Shown here one piece after another: positions 21,522 to 29,113 of a stretch of DNA of 52,739 nucleotides (its first letter is position 1; each line of letters begins with the position of its first letter). The notes beneath the pieces are model-generated. The model searched no databases. It was given only the letters and a program-made list of their open reading frames with translations, and had not been told where the DNA came from. The position numbers were made by a program, and so were the translations under genes. The stretch comes from Acidobacteriota bacterium (lineage in GTDB: Bacteria; Acidobacteriota; Terriglobia; Bryobacterales; Bryobacteraceae), in contig JANXRE010000188.1 in the NCBI GenBank assembly GCA_025353165.1, positions 1 to 52,739 on the forward strand. The letters run 5' to 3'.

Positions 21522-22304
21522 GTGCGGCGCGCCATCGTCCTTTTCCTCATCTGCGTATCTCTCACCTTCGCGGCCACCGTCCGCCTCTATCTGAAGGACG
21601 GCACATACCAACGGGTGCGCGAATACAAGGTGCTCTCCGACCGCGTTCGCTACTACACTTTGGAGCGCGGCGATTGGGAGGAGGTTCCGCTCGATCTGGT
21701 GGACCTGAAGCGCACGGACGCCGAAGTAAAAGCGCGCGACGAAGCCACCAAAGAAGAAGTCGCCGCGGTCGCTGTCGAAGAGAAAGCGGAACGGCAGGCT
21801 GCCGCCGAAGTCGCGAAGGTTCCCGAGAGGACCGGCGCTTACATGGTGGACGGGACCCAGATTGTCGCCATAGCACCCGCTGAAATCACGCTGGTGATGG
21901 ACAAGAAGAGGCACATCCTTCAGGTCCTCATGCCCGCTCCGGTCTTGTCGGGAAAGGGTTGGGTCGAAATCAAGGGTGACACCTCCAAGAACGTCGCGCC
22001 GTCCAACATGCCCGAGTTCTACATTCGACTGGAGAAGGAGGAACGCTTCGGAATCCTCCGGCTCTCGCCGGGAAAGGGTGGGGCCCGCATCCTGGAAAAG
22101 GTGAGCGTCATCCCGATCTCCAAGGAGATCCGGGAGGAGCAGGACCAGGTGCAGGTGTTCCGGCGTCAACTCGGCGAAGGCCTGTACAAAATCTGGCCGA
22201 TGAAAGCACTCGAGCCGGGCGAGTATGCGGTGGTCGAGTTCAGCCCCGCCGAGACCGACGGCATCAAGCTGCAGAGCTGGGATTTCTCCGTGCGCGCGAA
22301 GTGA
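21522..22304 (+). CDS. secreted protein of unknown function
   Basis: A 260-residue protein starting at GTG 21522 with AGGGAG (21511-21516) 5 nt upstream; GTG 21516 is the alternative. A signal peptide (AIVLFLICVSLTFAA) is followed by a small domain (VRLYLKDGTYQRVREYKV...VRYYTLERGDWEEVPLDLVDL) that resembles the strand pattern of secreted acidobacterial proteins handling surface or periplasmic cues. An Ala/Glu/Lys-rich helical linker (about 70-105) leads to a beta-rich C-terminal domain (YMVDGTQIVAIAP...GEYAVVEFSP). No catalytic motif or named family is recognised. Confidence 0.75.
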   Translation: MRRAIVLFLICVSLTFAATVRLYLKDGTYQRVREYKVLSDRVRYYTLERGDWEEVPLDLVDLKRTDAEVKARDEATKEEVAAVAVEEKAERQAAAEVAKVPERTGAYMVDGTQIVAIAPAEITLVMDKKRHILQVLMPAPVLSGKGWVEIKGDTSKNVAPSNMPEFYIRLEKEERFGILRLSPGKGGARILEKVSVIPISKEIREEQDQVQVFRRQLGEGLYKIWPMKALEPGEYAVVEFSPAETDGIKLQSWDFSVRAK

Positions 22305-22310
22305 TTGTGG

Positions 22311-22425
22311 CATACTGAACTCGTAGGTTTGAAGTGGCAGTCAGCGCCCTGGGTTCCACCGTCCAACACCATCCGCCGAGTCCTTGGTCCGTTCGTTGTC
22401 CCTTCAGCCGTGAGGAGAACGTTGA
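22311..22425 (+). promoter_or_regulatory. long 5' leader of the first RRM gene with extended -10
   Basis: A gtggCATACT element (-10 at 22311-22316) lies about 110 nt before the ATG, giving a leader of roughly 100 nt. The leader contains a gtccaac...cc...ccgag...cc tract also seen before the second RRM gene at 39924. A GGAG ribosome site (22412-22415) precedes the ATG. Long leaders are usual for bacterial cold-induced RNA-binding protein genes; regulation here is inferred only. Confidence 0.35.
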
Positions 22426-22749
22426 ATGGCAAGATTGTTCGTAGGGAATCTCCCCTTCTCGGCCGCCGAGGCCGATATTCAGAGTTTTTTCGCTGACGCA
22501 GGGTTTCCGGTCGACAGCGTGGATCTCATGCGCGACAAGTTCAGCGGCGAGGCCCGCGGCTTCGCTTTTGTCGAGATCGCCGATCAGGGCACCGCCCAGC
22601 GCGCCGTGGAGGCGTGCAACGGCAAGCCCTTGCTGGGACGTAATCTTGTGGTCAACGAGGCGCGTCCGATGAGCCGCGAAGGCGGCGGCGGTGGTGGCGG
22701 TGGCGGTGGCCGCCAGCGCGATTTCGGCGGCAGCCCGAATCGCTGGTAG
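22426..22749 (+). CDS. RRM-type RNA-binding protein with glycine-rich tail
   Basis: A 107-residue protein made of a single RNA-recognition motif (about residues 2-80) plus a tail with a ten-Gly run and GRQRDFGG. RNP2 reads RLFVGNL at the N-terminus and RNP1 reads RGFAFVEI near residue 48, with the aromatic residues that stack on RNA bases present. The layout matches cyanobacterial Rbp and other bacterial glycine-rich RRM proteins, which bind single-stranded RNA and are often cold-induced. A paralogue sits at 39924. Confidence 0.92.
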   Translation: MARLFVGNLPFSAAEADIQSFFADAGFPVDSVDLMRDKFSGEARGFAFVEIADQGTAQRAVEACNGKPLLGRNLVVNEARPMSREGGGGGGGGGGRQRDFGGSPNRW

Positions 22750-22761
22750 ATAACCCGGCAA

Positions 22762-22786
22762 CCGACTCCCTTACGGTCGCGGCTCG
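22762..22786. repeat. candidate dispersed REP-like element
   Basis: The 25-nt sequence beginning ccgactcccttacggtcg and ending gcggctcgg lies in the short gap between convergent genes. From general knowledge, near-identical strings (reverse form GCGACCGTAAGGGAG) recur between genes in Acidobacteria and Planctomycetes. Only one copy is present in this window, so the repeat status rests on recall, not on what is visible here. Confidence 0.3.
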
Positions 22787-22826
22787 GAAACGCTCTCTGA
22801 GGCGCGCGCGTTAGCAAGCGGTTTCT

Positions 22827-24161
22827 TCATTGCGAGTCCGGCATATCGGCCAGCAGATACGTCATCACAGCCATCGCCGCGATGTTCAACTGGAAATCCT
22901 TCGGGTCCACCTTGTCTACCGTGTCCGCCATCGAGTGGTGCCAATCGAAGTAGTGCGTGCCGATCGTGCGCTCGCCGATGCCGGGCACTCCGTCGCGCAT
23001 GATCGGCCCAATGTCGGCACCGCCTCCACCCTTGGTGATGGACCCCGCGCCGATCGGCTCCAGCAGTTTCGCGATTTCCAGGGCGCGGTCGTACAGCTTG
23101 GCGTTCACGCCGAACCCTAGCGGTTTCTCCGCGCCGCCATCCATCTCGATGGCGGCGATGTGCTTCTTCACTGTCTCGCCCGCCCATTCACGGTAAGCGA
23201 CAGCTCCGCGCGTGCCGTTCTCTTCGTTTGTAAACGCAACCACGCGAATCGTGCGCCGGGCTTGCAGACCCAGCTTCCGGATGAGAGCCGCCGCTTCCAT
23301 GGAGGCGACGATGCCCGAACCGTCGTCTTGCGCTCCCTGTCCGACGTCCCAGGAATCCAGGTGTCCTCCCAGCAGCACGATCTCTTCGGGCTTGTCGCGT
23401 CCGGGGATGTCGCCGATGACGTTGGCGGATGCGGCGTCCGGCAGCGTCTGCGCTTCCATCTCCAGGTGGATTTTCACCGCCGCGCCGGTGTCCGCCAGGC
23501 GTTGGAACATCTGCGCATCTTCGATCGTGATCGCGGCGGCGGGAATCCTGGGGCTCCCCGGCGAATAATCCATCTGGCCGGTGTGCGGCGAGCGGAGGCT
23601 GACCGGCGTGACCGAACGGACCAGCGCTGCCACGGCTCCGAGTCTCGCGGCGCGCGTCGCTCCGGCCGATCGGTACGCGACCGTCTTGCCGTAGCCCTCA
23701 TAGGGCACGTTGTACACGACGATCTTGCCGGCCACTTTGTCGCGGCCGAGCTTCTCCAGTTGGTCGAAGCTGCCGGCGACGATTACTTCCGCGGTGATCC
23801 CTTCCTTCGGCGTGCCGACGCTGCCCCCCAGGCCCAGCATTGGGATCTCGCGCTCGAACGGTTCGATCACCCGCAGTCCCTCGCGTCCGCGCACCCAATG
23901 GGGCACCATGACCAGCGGAGTCACAACGTTGACCAGCCCATCCTTCTTCATCTGGGCGGCGGCCCAGGCGACCGCTTTTTCGAGTGCGGGCGAACCGGAG
24001 AGTCTCGGGCCGATGCGGTCGCACAGGTATGCCAGCTTCGCGTATCCGTCGGTGTCGCTGAGCGCGGCGGCAATGATTTTCTGCGCGACATCGCGATGGG
24101 TTTCGTTCAACGGTTGAGCCGCAAGTAGACCGGGGAGGATCAGCAAACAGGAGTAACGTTT
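22827..24161 (-). CDS. secreted M28 family zinc aminopeptidase with PA domain
   Basis: A 444-residue protein started at the ATG of MKRYSCLLILPGLLAAQ (complement ending at 24161), which gives a clean signal peptide; longer in-frame starts lack one. Residues about 110-270 form a protease-associated insert (DKVAGKIVVYNVPYEG, AVAALVRSVTPVSLRSPHTG). The peptidase domain has the M28 zinc ligands: HLDSWD near 290, QDDGSG, TNEENGTRG with the catalytic Glu pair, an Asp in EMDGG, and the final His in HYFDWHHSMADT. It removes N-terminal amino acids from peptides outside the cytoplasm. It is divergent from the GH3 pseudogene. Confidence 0.92.
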   Translation of the reverse strand, partial: KRYSCLLILPGLLAAQPLNETHRDVAQKIIAAALSDTDGYAKLAYLCDRIGPRLSGSPALEKAVAWAAAQMKKDGLVNVVTPLVMVPHWVRGREGLRVIEPFEREIPMLGLGGSVGTPKEGITAEVIVAGSFDQLEKLGRDKVAGKIVVYNVPYEGYGKTVAYRSAGATRAARLGAVAALVRSVTPVSLRSPHTGQMDYSPGSPRIPAAAITIEDAQMFQRLADTGAAVKIHLEMEAQTLPDAASANVIGDIPGRDKPEEIVLLGGHLDSWDVGQGAQDDGSGIVASMEAAALIRKLGLQARRTIRVVAFTNEENGTRGAVAYREWAGETVKKHIAAIEMDGGAEKPLGFGVNAKLYDRALEIAKLLEPIGAGSITKGGGGADIGPIMRDGVPGIGERTIGTHYFDWHHSMADTVDKVDPKDFQLNIAAMAVMTYLLADMPDSQ

Positions 24162-24222
24162 CATGGAACTTCGCATACTAGCACGGCCCGTGCTCGCATA
24201 GACGCGATATTTGGTCACTGCC

Positions 24223-25050
24223 ATGCGAAATTACTGGCTGTTGCCGTCCGTTTTGATCCTTTCCGTGTTCGCCGCGAGCGAGCAGGATGTTCCTAAGAGG
24301 GTCGACGATTTGCTCGCCCGGATGACGCTCGAGGAGAAGATCGGGCAGCTTGCGCAGTTGCCTGGAATGCCGTACTTCCCCCTTCGATGTTCGAAGCGTT
24401 CATGGGCGGCCCGCTGCCCAGGGCGTGGAACGCCGAACAGAGCCGCGACGAGTTCAACAAAGCGGTGGCGCTGGCGTCCCGGGCCGACCTTGTGGTTCTC
24501 ACCGCCGGCGAGTTGCCAGCCATGAGCGGAGAGACGGCTTCCCAATCGTCCCTGTCACTGCCGGGCAGGCAGCAGGAACTGATGGAAGCGATCGCCGCGA
24601 CTGGAAAGCCGGTTGTTCTGGTGCTCATCAACGCGCGTCCCTTCCCCGCAATTGTCGAGGCGTGGCACCCGGGCATTCAGGGCGGGAACGCGATTGCGGA
24701 CCTGCTCTTTGGCGACGCGACCCCGGGGGGAAGCTGCCGATTACCTGGCCTCGCAGCGAGGGGTAGATTCCGATTTTCTATGCCCACAACCTGACGCATC
24801 AGCCGGGCGCAAGTTCCGGTCGGCGGCACGCTGAAGGTTTCGGCCGGTTCGCGAACTGAAGGGCTTTGAACGCGTGACCCTCGGGGCGGGCTAGAAGAAA
24901 ACGGTGAAGTTCGCGCTGGGCAAAGGGGAACTGAGCTACTGGAACTCGCAGGATAAGAAGTGGGTGATGGGAACGGAGAAGTTTGACGTGTGGGTGGACC
25001 AGGATTCGACGGCGAAGCTCCACGGGGGGTTTGAGGTCACGGCGCAGTAG
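24223..25050 (+). pseudogene. wrecked GH3 family beta-glucosidase
   Basis: Pieces of a GH3 glycosidase run in order through different frames. First is an ATG with signal peptide and the family start VPKRVDDLLARMTLEEKIGQL (24223 to about 24360). A frameshift and a large deletion remove the whole (beta/alpha)8 barrel. The GH3_C core follows (ADLVVLTAGELPAMSGE, SLPGRQQELMEAIAATGKPVVLVLINARP, IQGGNAIADLLFGDATPGG; about 24390-24730). Another frameshift precedes the PITWPRS motif, and the fibronectin-III-like tail (YWNSQDKKWVMGTEKFDVWV...) ends in TAG at 25048-25050. A functional GH3 of this type would be 700-850 residues; only about 250 remain. Its 3' end overlaps the convergent chaperone gene. 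Confidence 0.88.
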
Positions 25051-25567
25051 GGCCGCTCCGGGCTTTCAGTCGCGGTTGCAGGCGCAAAAAGGGGGCGGTT
25101 AGGGCAGGCAGCCCCATTCTCTGAAGGTTATTTTGCAGGTACTCGCGGAAATAGGGCCAAGCGTTGAAAAACGCGTTCCCGTCCTTGAAAGCCTTCACGT
25201 GGCCAGGAGTAATCTCGAAGTCCTCGCGGAGGACATAGTCCACCTCGTAGGCGCACTCCACCAACACCACGGGCTCCGGCTTCTTGCCAACAGCTTCTTT
25301 CTCCCGCGCGTCCTTCTTGGCGGCTTCCTTCTCTTCGATACCCGCCATCCGGAACGCAATTTCCAAGCGCAGGACGTTCGGAGGAGCGTTCATGGGCTTG
25401 CTCTTGAAACTGAACATCACCGTGAGCGGAACCTTCGGCGCCTCGTCTATCGCCTGGGAGGCGACCTTCGCCCGCGCAAGCCGGATGCGGCTAATGGCGG
25501 CGCTCTGGTTGACCTCGAACGCCAATTTGGTTTCGTCCTGGCTCTGTTCGATGACGATGGCGTTCAT
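25037..25567 (-). CDS. SecB-like chaperone of a toxin-antitoxin-chaperone (TAC) operon
   Basis: A 176-residue protein beginning at the ATG that overlaps the antitoxin TGA (ATGA, 25564-25567). The C-terminal half matches SecB: EVDYVLREDF followed by KDGNAFFNAWPYFREYLQNNLQRMGLPALTAPFLRL, the strand and helix that build the tetramer. The N-terminal half (VEQSQ...ISRIRLARAKVASQ, VPLTVMFSFKSKP) supplies the beta strands. A Lys/Glu-rich loop (about 95-118) is longer than in export SecB. In TAC systems such as Mycobacterium Rv1955-Rv1957, this SecB homologue holds the antitoxin in a folded, toxin-blocking form. The position third after toxin and antitoxin fits that role exactly. Confidence 0.85.
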   Translation of the reverse strand: MNAIVIEQSQDETKLAFEVNQSAAISRIRLARAKVASQAIDEAPKVPLTVMFSFKSKPMNAPPNVLRLEIAFRMAGIEEKEAAKKDAREKEAVGKKPEPVVLVECAYEVDYVLREDFEITPGHVKAFKDGNAFFNAWPYFREYLQNNLQRMGLPALTAPFLRLQPRLKARSGPTAP

Positions 25568-26025
25568 GCCGCATACTCCGAATGCGCCGGGTCCTCGCCG
25601 GACTTGACGGAGGCAAGGTCTTCTTGTGTAGACGTCATCCCGGTTTCGAGCCGGAACAAGTCTTCCGGTGCTAGCGGCGACTCCATCAGGTAGTTGTCCA
25701 TCTTGAATACGACCGGCTGCCGTCCTGCGCCAACCGGTTTGCCAGCCAACTTCCATTTCGGCGGCCGGGCGTGAAGTTCGACCTCCGCATCGAGCGCGAA
25801 CGCCACCTCGGCCAGAGTGCGAACCGTCATGTTGGCTCTCCCGTTCAACAGTTGCGTCACCCATGCCCGGGATTTGTTCAGACGCCTTGCCAGGCCGGCC
25901 TTGCTCAGTTTCTGTTCGGCCATCAGGCGGGCGATCACTTCCGAGGCTTCAACCACCAGCGCCTCGATCGAGACAAGCCTCCGGAACTCCGGATCTTCCA
26001 TCAGGACTTCATGCTGCGTCTTCAT
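25564..26025 (-). CDS. higA: HigA-like antitoxin with XRE helix-turn-helix and long C-terminal extension
   Basis: A 153-residue protein; the ATG overlaps the toxin stop in an ATGA (26022-26025). The HTH spans about residues 30-80 (LSKAGLARRLNKSRAWVTQLL, then TVRTLAEVAFALDAEVEL). After the DNA-binding domain about 65 residues remain, containing WKLAGKPV, a VVFKMDNYLME segment and an acidic tail. In chaperone-dependent antitoxins such an extension (the chaperone-addiction region) makes folding depend on the SecB-like partner, which lies immediately downstream with another ATGA overlap. Expected to neutralise the toxin and repress the operon at the palindrome 26431-26450. Confidence 0.88.
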   Translation of the reverse strand: MKTQHEVLMEDPEFRRLVSIEALVVEASEVIARLMAEQKLSKAGLARRLNKSRAWVTQLLNGRANMTVRTLAEVAFALDAEVELHARPPKWKLAGKPVGAGRQPVVFKMDNYLMESPLAPEDLFRLETGMTSTQEDLASVKSGEDPAHSEYAA

Positions 26026-26417
26026 TGCTGTGCTCTCTTCACAATCGCCAGCTTGGCGCGCCCCTGATCTTCCTCGTAGATTCGCCAAGCCCGCGCGATC
26101 TCGTCCTTGGGTGTCTTGTCCTTCTTCTTGATAAAGCCGTGCGTGATCAGAACCAGCCGGCGCTCATTCCTCGCATAGGCAAAGGGCATGCGAATCTGGA
26201 AGGATTTAAACTCGAACAAACCGCCACCCAAATCGCCGGATTTCTCCGGGTTGTGGAATTTGCCGTGGTCTCCGGCAATCCGGAACAGGGCCATCAGTTT
26301 AGCCTTGTCTAGCTGACTCAGCCCGTCAAAGAACTCGCAGGCAGGGCAAGAGCCGCTCTTTTCTGTCGCGAACGCAATCCCGAACACCAATCCCTGATAG
26401 GCGACTTTCCGTGCCAT
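26022..26417 (-). CDS. higB: HigB/RelE-superfamily toxin (phage Gp49-like)
   Basis: A 131-residue protein, first gene of the TAC operon, with ATG at 26415-26417. The core GGLFEFKSFQIRMPFAYARNERRLVLITHGFIKKKDKTP is the conserved RelE/HigB beta sheet with its basic ribosome-facing loop; the KKKDKTP...EIARA end is typical of Gp49-like toxins. These enzymes cleave mRNA in the ribosomal A site and halt growth. An N-terminal CPAC pair (CPACEFFDGL) is unusual for the family but no other cysteines pair with it. Toxin-first order is the rule for HigBA and matches the mycobacterial TAC. Confidence 0.88.
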   Translation of the reverse strand: MARKVAYQGLVFGIAFATEKSGSCPACEFFDGLSQLDKAKLMALFRIAGDHGKFHNPEKSGDLGGGLFEFKSFQIRMPFAYARNERRLVLITHGFIKKKDKTPKDEIARAWRIYEEDQGRAKLAIVKRAQQ

Positions 26418-26430
26418 TCATCGACCTTAA

Positions 26431-26450
26431 TGTTAATCTATAACTTAACA
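26431..26450. promoter_or_regulatory. palindromic operator of the TAC operon
   Basis: TGTTAATCTATAACTTAACA contains a perfect 6-bp inverted repeat (TGTTAA...TTAACA) with 8 nt between arms. It ends 14 nt upstream of the toxin start codon, in an AT-rich patch where the promoter must lie, and is the expected place for autorepression by the antitoxin HTH. Confidence 0.6.
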
Positions 26451-26469
26451 GAATTGCAAGTCTATTCTG

Positions 26470-26496
26470 GAGGGCAGGAACTGCTCTCCTGCCCTC
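26470..26496 (-). terminator. 10-bp hairpin between the TAC promoter and the preceding gene
   Basis: GAGGGCAGGA (26470-26479) pairs perfectly with TCCTGCCCTC (26487-26496) around a 7-nt loop. On the minus strand it follows the stop of the gene at 26544, so it may end that transcript before the TAC operon. No U-tract is present. Confidence 0.4.
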
Positions 26497-26543
26497 GGGC
26501 GATCCAAGTAGTTTATTTTACGGCCTTTATGGAACCTATGCCC

Positions 26544-27086
26544 CTACGGCTGGTCGAAGCTGAGATTGACCGGGTGAAGGGGCGCTCGGGAGTACTCGTC
26601 GCGAAGCCGCCGGGGCGCGCCGGGGTCGTGGTCCTTCCGCCGCTCGATGGTCGTGGTTGGAATCGAGTTGCTCACGATATCCAGAGCCAGGCCGCTGGCC
26701 CAGACCTGGCCTTGCCCTTTCATCCGCAGGCCGAAGCTGATTCCGATGGCATCGGGCGGCACATCGGCTACGATCTGGCGCTTCGTCCAGCCGCCCGTGG
26801 TCAGGTCTACTACGTTGTCGAGGATGTAGTCGCCGTTCGCCATGTCCACGCGTAGCCAGAGCGCGCCGCCGTGTTCCGCGCGGTCGGCCTTGATCGAGCC
26901 GCTTAGGCGGATGCGTTTGCCCCGGTAGACATCGGCGTGGATTCGCTGGCGGATGGCGTCCGCCTTCGCGCCCGGATTGGTGGATTTCAAGAAGACGGTG
27001 TGGCCGTCGATGCCGGCGCTGTAGCCCGGCGAGGTGGGACCGTCCCACCCCGCCGCGACTGCCAGGGCAAGCAGAAAAAGCTTCAC
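26544..27086 (-). CDS. secreted protein with carbohydrate-binding-like jelly roll
   Basis: A 180-residue protein starting at GTG (complement of 27084-27086), 4 nt after the stop of the broken TonB receptor; the start gives a signal peptide (KLFLLALAVAAGW). The body matches the CBM_4_9-like beta sandwich often found in acidobacterial peptidases and regulators: SPGYSAGIDG, IRQRIHADVYRGKRIRLSGS, ALWLRVDMANGDYILDNV, WTKRQIVADVPPDAIGISFG and GQVWASGLALDIV. The tail after about residue 145 is Arg/Pro-rich and looks non-native, so the gene may be a domain cut off from a longer protein. No catalytic domain follows. Confidence 0.65.
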   Translation of the reverse strand: MKLFLLALAVAAGWDGPTSPGYSAGIDGHTVFLKSTNPGAKADAIRQRIHADVYRGKRIRLSGSIKADRAEHGGALWLRVDMANGDYILDNVVDLTTGGWTKRQIVADVPPDAIGISFGLRMKGQGQVWASGLALDIVSNSIPTTTIERRKDHDPGAPRRLRDEYSRAPLHPVNLSFDQP

Positions 27087-27090
27087 ATAA

Positions 27091-27865
27091 TCAGAATACG
27101 AGGCGCAGCGCGACCTGGGCGCGGCGGGCGGTGGTCCCGTCCGGCGGCGCCTGGGTCTGGAGAATGGCTCCATAGGACGGGTTCGGCACGAGCGCGATCT
27201 GGCCGGCCAGCGCGCCGGACGTCTGCTTGATCGCGGTGTACTGCTGCGTCACGCGCGGTCCGGGTCCCGCCACCTGCGGGCGGTTGAACACGTTGAAGGC
27301 TTCGAACATCAGGTAGGCCTTGAACCGCTCCGTGACCGGCAGCACCTTGGCGATGCGAGCATCGGTGCGGTAGACCGGGCCGAGGTCGAGGGCCGAGGTC
27401 GATTCGAACGGAACGCGGCCGGAACCACCCAGACCATTCAAGGAGAACGTGCTGAGCACGCCGGGAGCGCCGTTCTGCACGGAAATAGTCGGCACCAGCG
27501 GCTGCGAGGAAGCCGCGATCGAAACGACCGACAATTGCCAGTTGTTGACCAGATACCGGGCAGCCGGAGTCGTGCTGCGCGTGAATGTCGGTGAAGCGAC
27601 CGCGTTGACCACGAGCCGGTGGCGCTGGTCGATGGAACTGGATCCCTTCTCGCCGCGGTAGTCGCCGTTGAAAACCGACGTCGGGAAGGTAGAGCCGAAC
27701 AGCGTGTTGCCGCCGCCGCCCTGGTTGTTGTCGATCGCGTGTCCATAGGTATATGCGAGCGAGCCTTGCAGCCAGCTCGAATACCGGCGATTCACCGGAA
27801 CCTTGCCCGAACAGCGAAGGCGCCACGAGAATGATGCTGAAGAATGCGATTAAGTTGTTGCGCAT
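27091..27865 (-). pseudogene. TonB-dependent receptor reduced to its two ends
   Basis: On the minus strand an intact signal peptide begins at 27865 (RNNLIAFFSIILVAPSLFGQ). Within about 20 codons it runs, out of frame, into the last 230 residues of an Oar-like barrel (SSWLQGSLAYTYGHAIDNNQGG ... MFEAFNVFNRPQ ... ARRAQVALRLVF, ending with the terminal Phe at 27094). The regulatory domain, the plug and most of the barrel, some 800-900 residues, are missing. An internal deletion of about 2.5 kb with loss of frame explains the structure. It resembles the C-termini of the receptors at 3712 and 16173. Confidence 0.85.
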
Positions 27866-27959
27866 GAACAGACCTCTGAATTCAGATTTGGGAAGCAAAA
27901 GCAGTACTTCCCGTGATAATTCAGCGTCTGTAACAAAGTGATGAAGACAGGAATTAAAC

Positions 27960-28333
27960 CGCCCAGCGCGGACGGGAAGTAGAACCGCATGAAGCGGACG
28001 CCAGTGCCTTCCTGCACGACGACGTGGTCCCAGTCGCCCGGCGGGGGCCGCCGCCAGCGGTTCCATGCTGAGGACGTAGAATGGCGCGCCCTCGAGCCGC
28101 GCCGGCTTTCTTCGGGCATCGCGGACCGGCTTGGCGCTCTCCCACCGAACAGTGGTCTTAATCGCCGGCGGGCCGCCAGGGCCTTCTTCCAGCATTCCGC
28201 CGTCGCCACCCCATTCCACCCCCGCCCGCCATGGGGGCTTGCCCATCGATCCGCAGTTGCCAACGTCCCGTTGTCCGCCCTCACCGCCACTACGCCGGGG
28301 CCCCGGGCACCCACCCCCAGGAATTGAATCGCC
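27960..28333 (-). pseudogene. remnant of a secreted protein of unknown function
   Basis: Between the receptor remnant and the sigma-factor promoter the minus strand holds protein-like pieces in two frames. About 28246-28035 reads GKPPWRAGVEWGGDGGMLEEG then TVRWESAKPVRDA and APFYVLSMEPLA. About 28030-27965 reads HVVVQEGTGVRFMRFYFP in another frame. The blocks RWESAxPVRDA...FYxxS and RFxFP recall a family of acidobacterial secreted hypotheticals of about 250 residues. Start, end and middle are missing or shifted. The 28334-28500 stretch holds nothing recognisable. Confidence 0.45.
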
Positions 28334-28561
28334 GCGAAACCGCAGGGTGACTTCCCGGGCCCAAGATGAGTTGGTGAGCAGCCGCTAAACGTCTTTTCCC
28401 GACCACTCGGCGGGGTCCTTATTATTCCAGAAATCGCTTACGCAGCTCACCCTCGAAAGCAGGCAGAGGCGTCGTGTGATCCTGGCGTGCTCAAGATCAT
28501 CCTATACTCAGAAAACCGGGGCGTAACCTTTCCGGCCATAGCTGGTTATTACGAGTGAGAC

Positions 28562-29113
28562 ATGGCGCGTAGCGAAACGAGCGAAGCAGCACTGGGCGGC
28601 GACGAGCGTGCGCTCATCGAGGCAGCGCAACGCAACCCGCTACGGTTCGCCGATCTTTACGAGCGTCATTTTGAGCGGCTGTACGCCTATGTCTCGCGCC
28701 GTGTTCCCTATCGTTCCGCGGCGGAAGATATCACCTCGGACGTGTTTCACCGAGCGCTGGCGAACCTTGGAAGTTTCGAATGGCGAGGCGCGCCGTTTGC
28801 CGCCTGGCTGTTTCGTATCGCGGCGAATGAGATCGCCGGCCGCGGGCTCCGTCTGCGGAGGGAAGCGGGCACACCCGCCGCCGAACAGCGCGACGATCAG
28901 ACTCCGGAAGAGATTGAGGACCGCGCGCAACTCTTCCGGTTCGTTCGCGAGCTTCCCGCAGATCAGGGGCGCGTGCTGGAGCTGCGCTTCGCGGATGGGA
29001 GAAGTATTCGGGAAATCGCGACGATTCTGAACCGCAGCGAAGGCGCGGTGAAACAGCTTCAGTTTCGCGGGGTGAAATACCTGCGGGAGCGCATGGGTGG
29101 GACCAATGGCTGA
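28562..29113 (+). CDS. ECF-family RNA polymerase sigma factor
   Basis: A 183-residue sigma70-family protein. Region 2 spans about residues 28-95 (FADLYERHFERLYAYVSRRV, AEDITSDVFHRALANLGSFEW, FAAWLFRIAANEIAGRGLR), and region 4 spans about 125-178 (LPADQGRVLELRFADGRSIREIATILNRSEGAVKQLQFRGVKYL). It directs polymerase to stress- or signal-specific promoters. TATACT at 28504-28509 is a probable -10. The last 8 nt overlap the ATG of the next gene, so its partner is very likely the downstream VOC fusion protein. No zinc-finger anti-sigma gene is present. Confidence 0.93.
   Translation: MARSETSEAALGGDERALIEAAQRNPLRFADLYERHFERLYAYVSRRVPYRSAAEDITSDVFHRALANLGSFEWRGAPFAAWLFRIAANEIAGRGLRLRREAGTPAAEQRDDQTPEEIEDRAQLFRFVRELPADQGRVLELRFADGRSIREIATILNRSEGAVKQLQFRGVKYLRERMGGTNG

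Noticed and set aside
27083-28246. 387-codon minus-strand open frame
   Set aside because: It runs through pieces of three different decayed genes in the wrong frame, so it is a chance chimera, not a gene.
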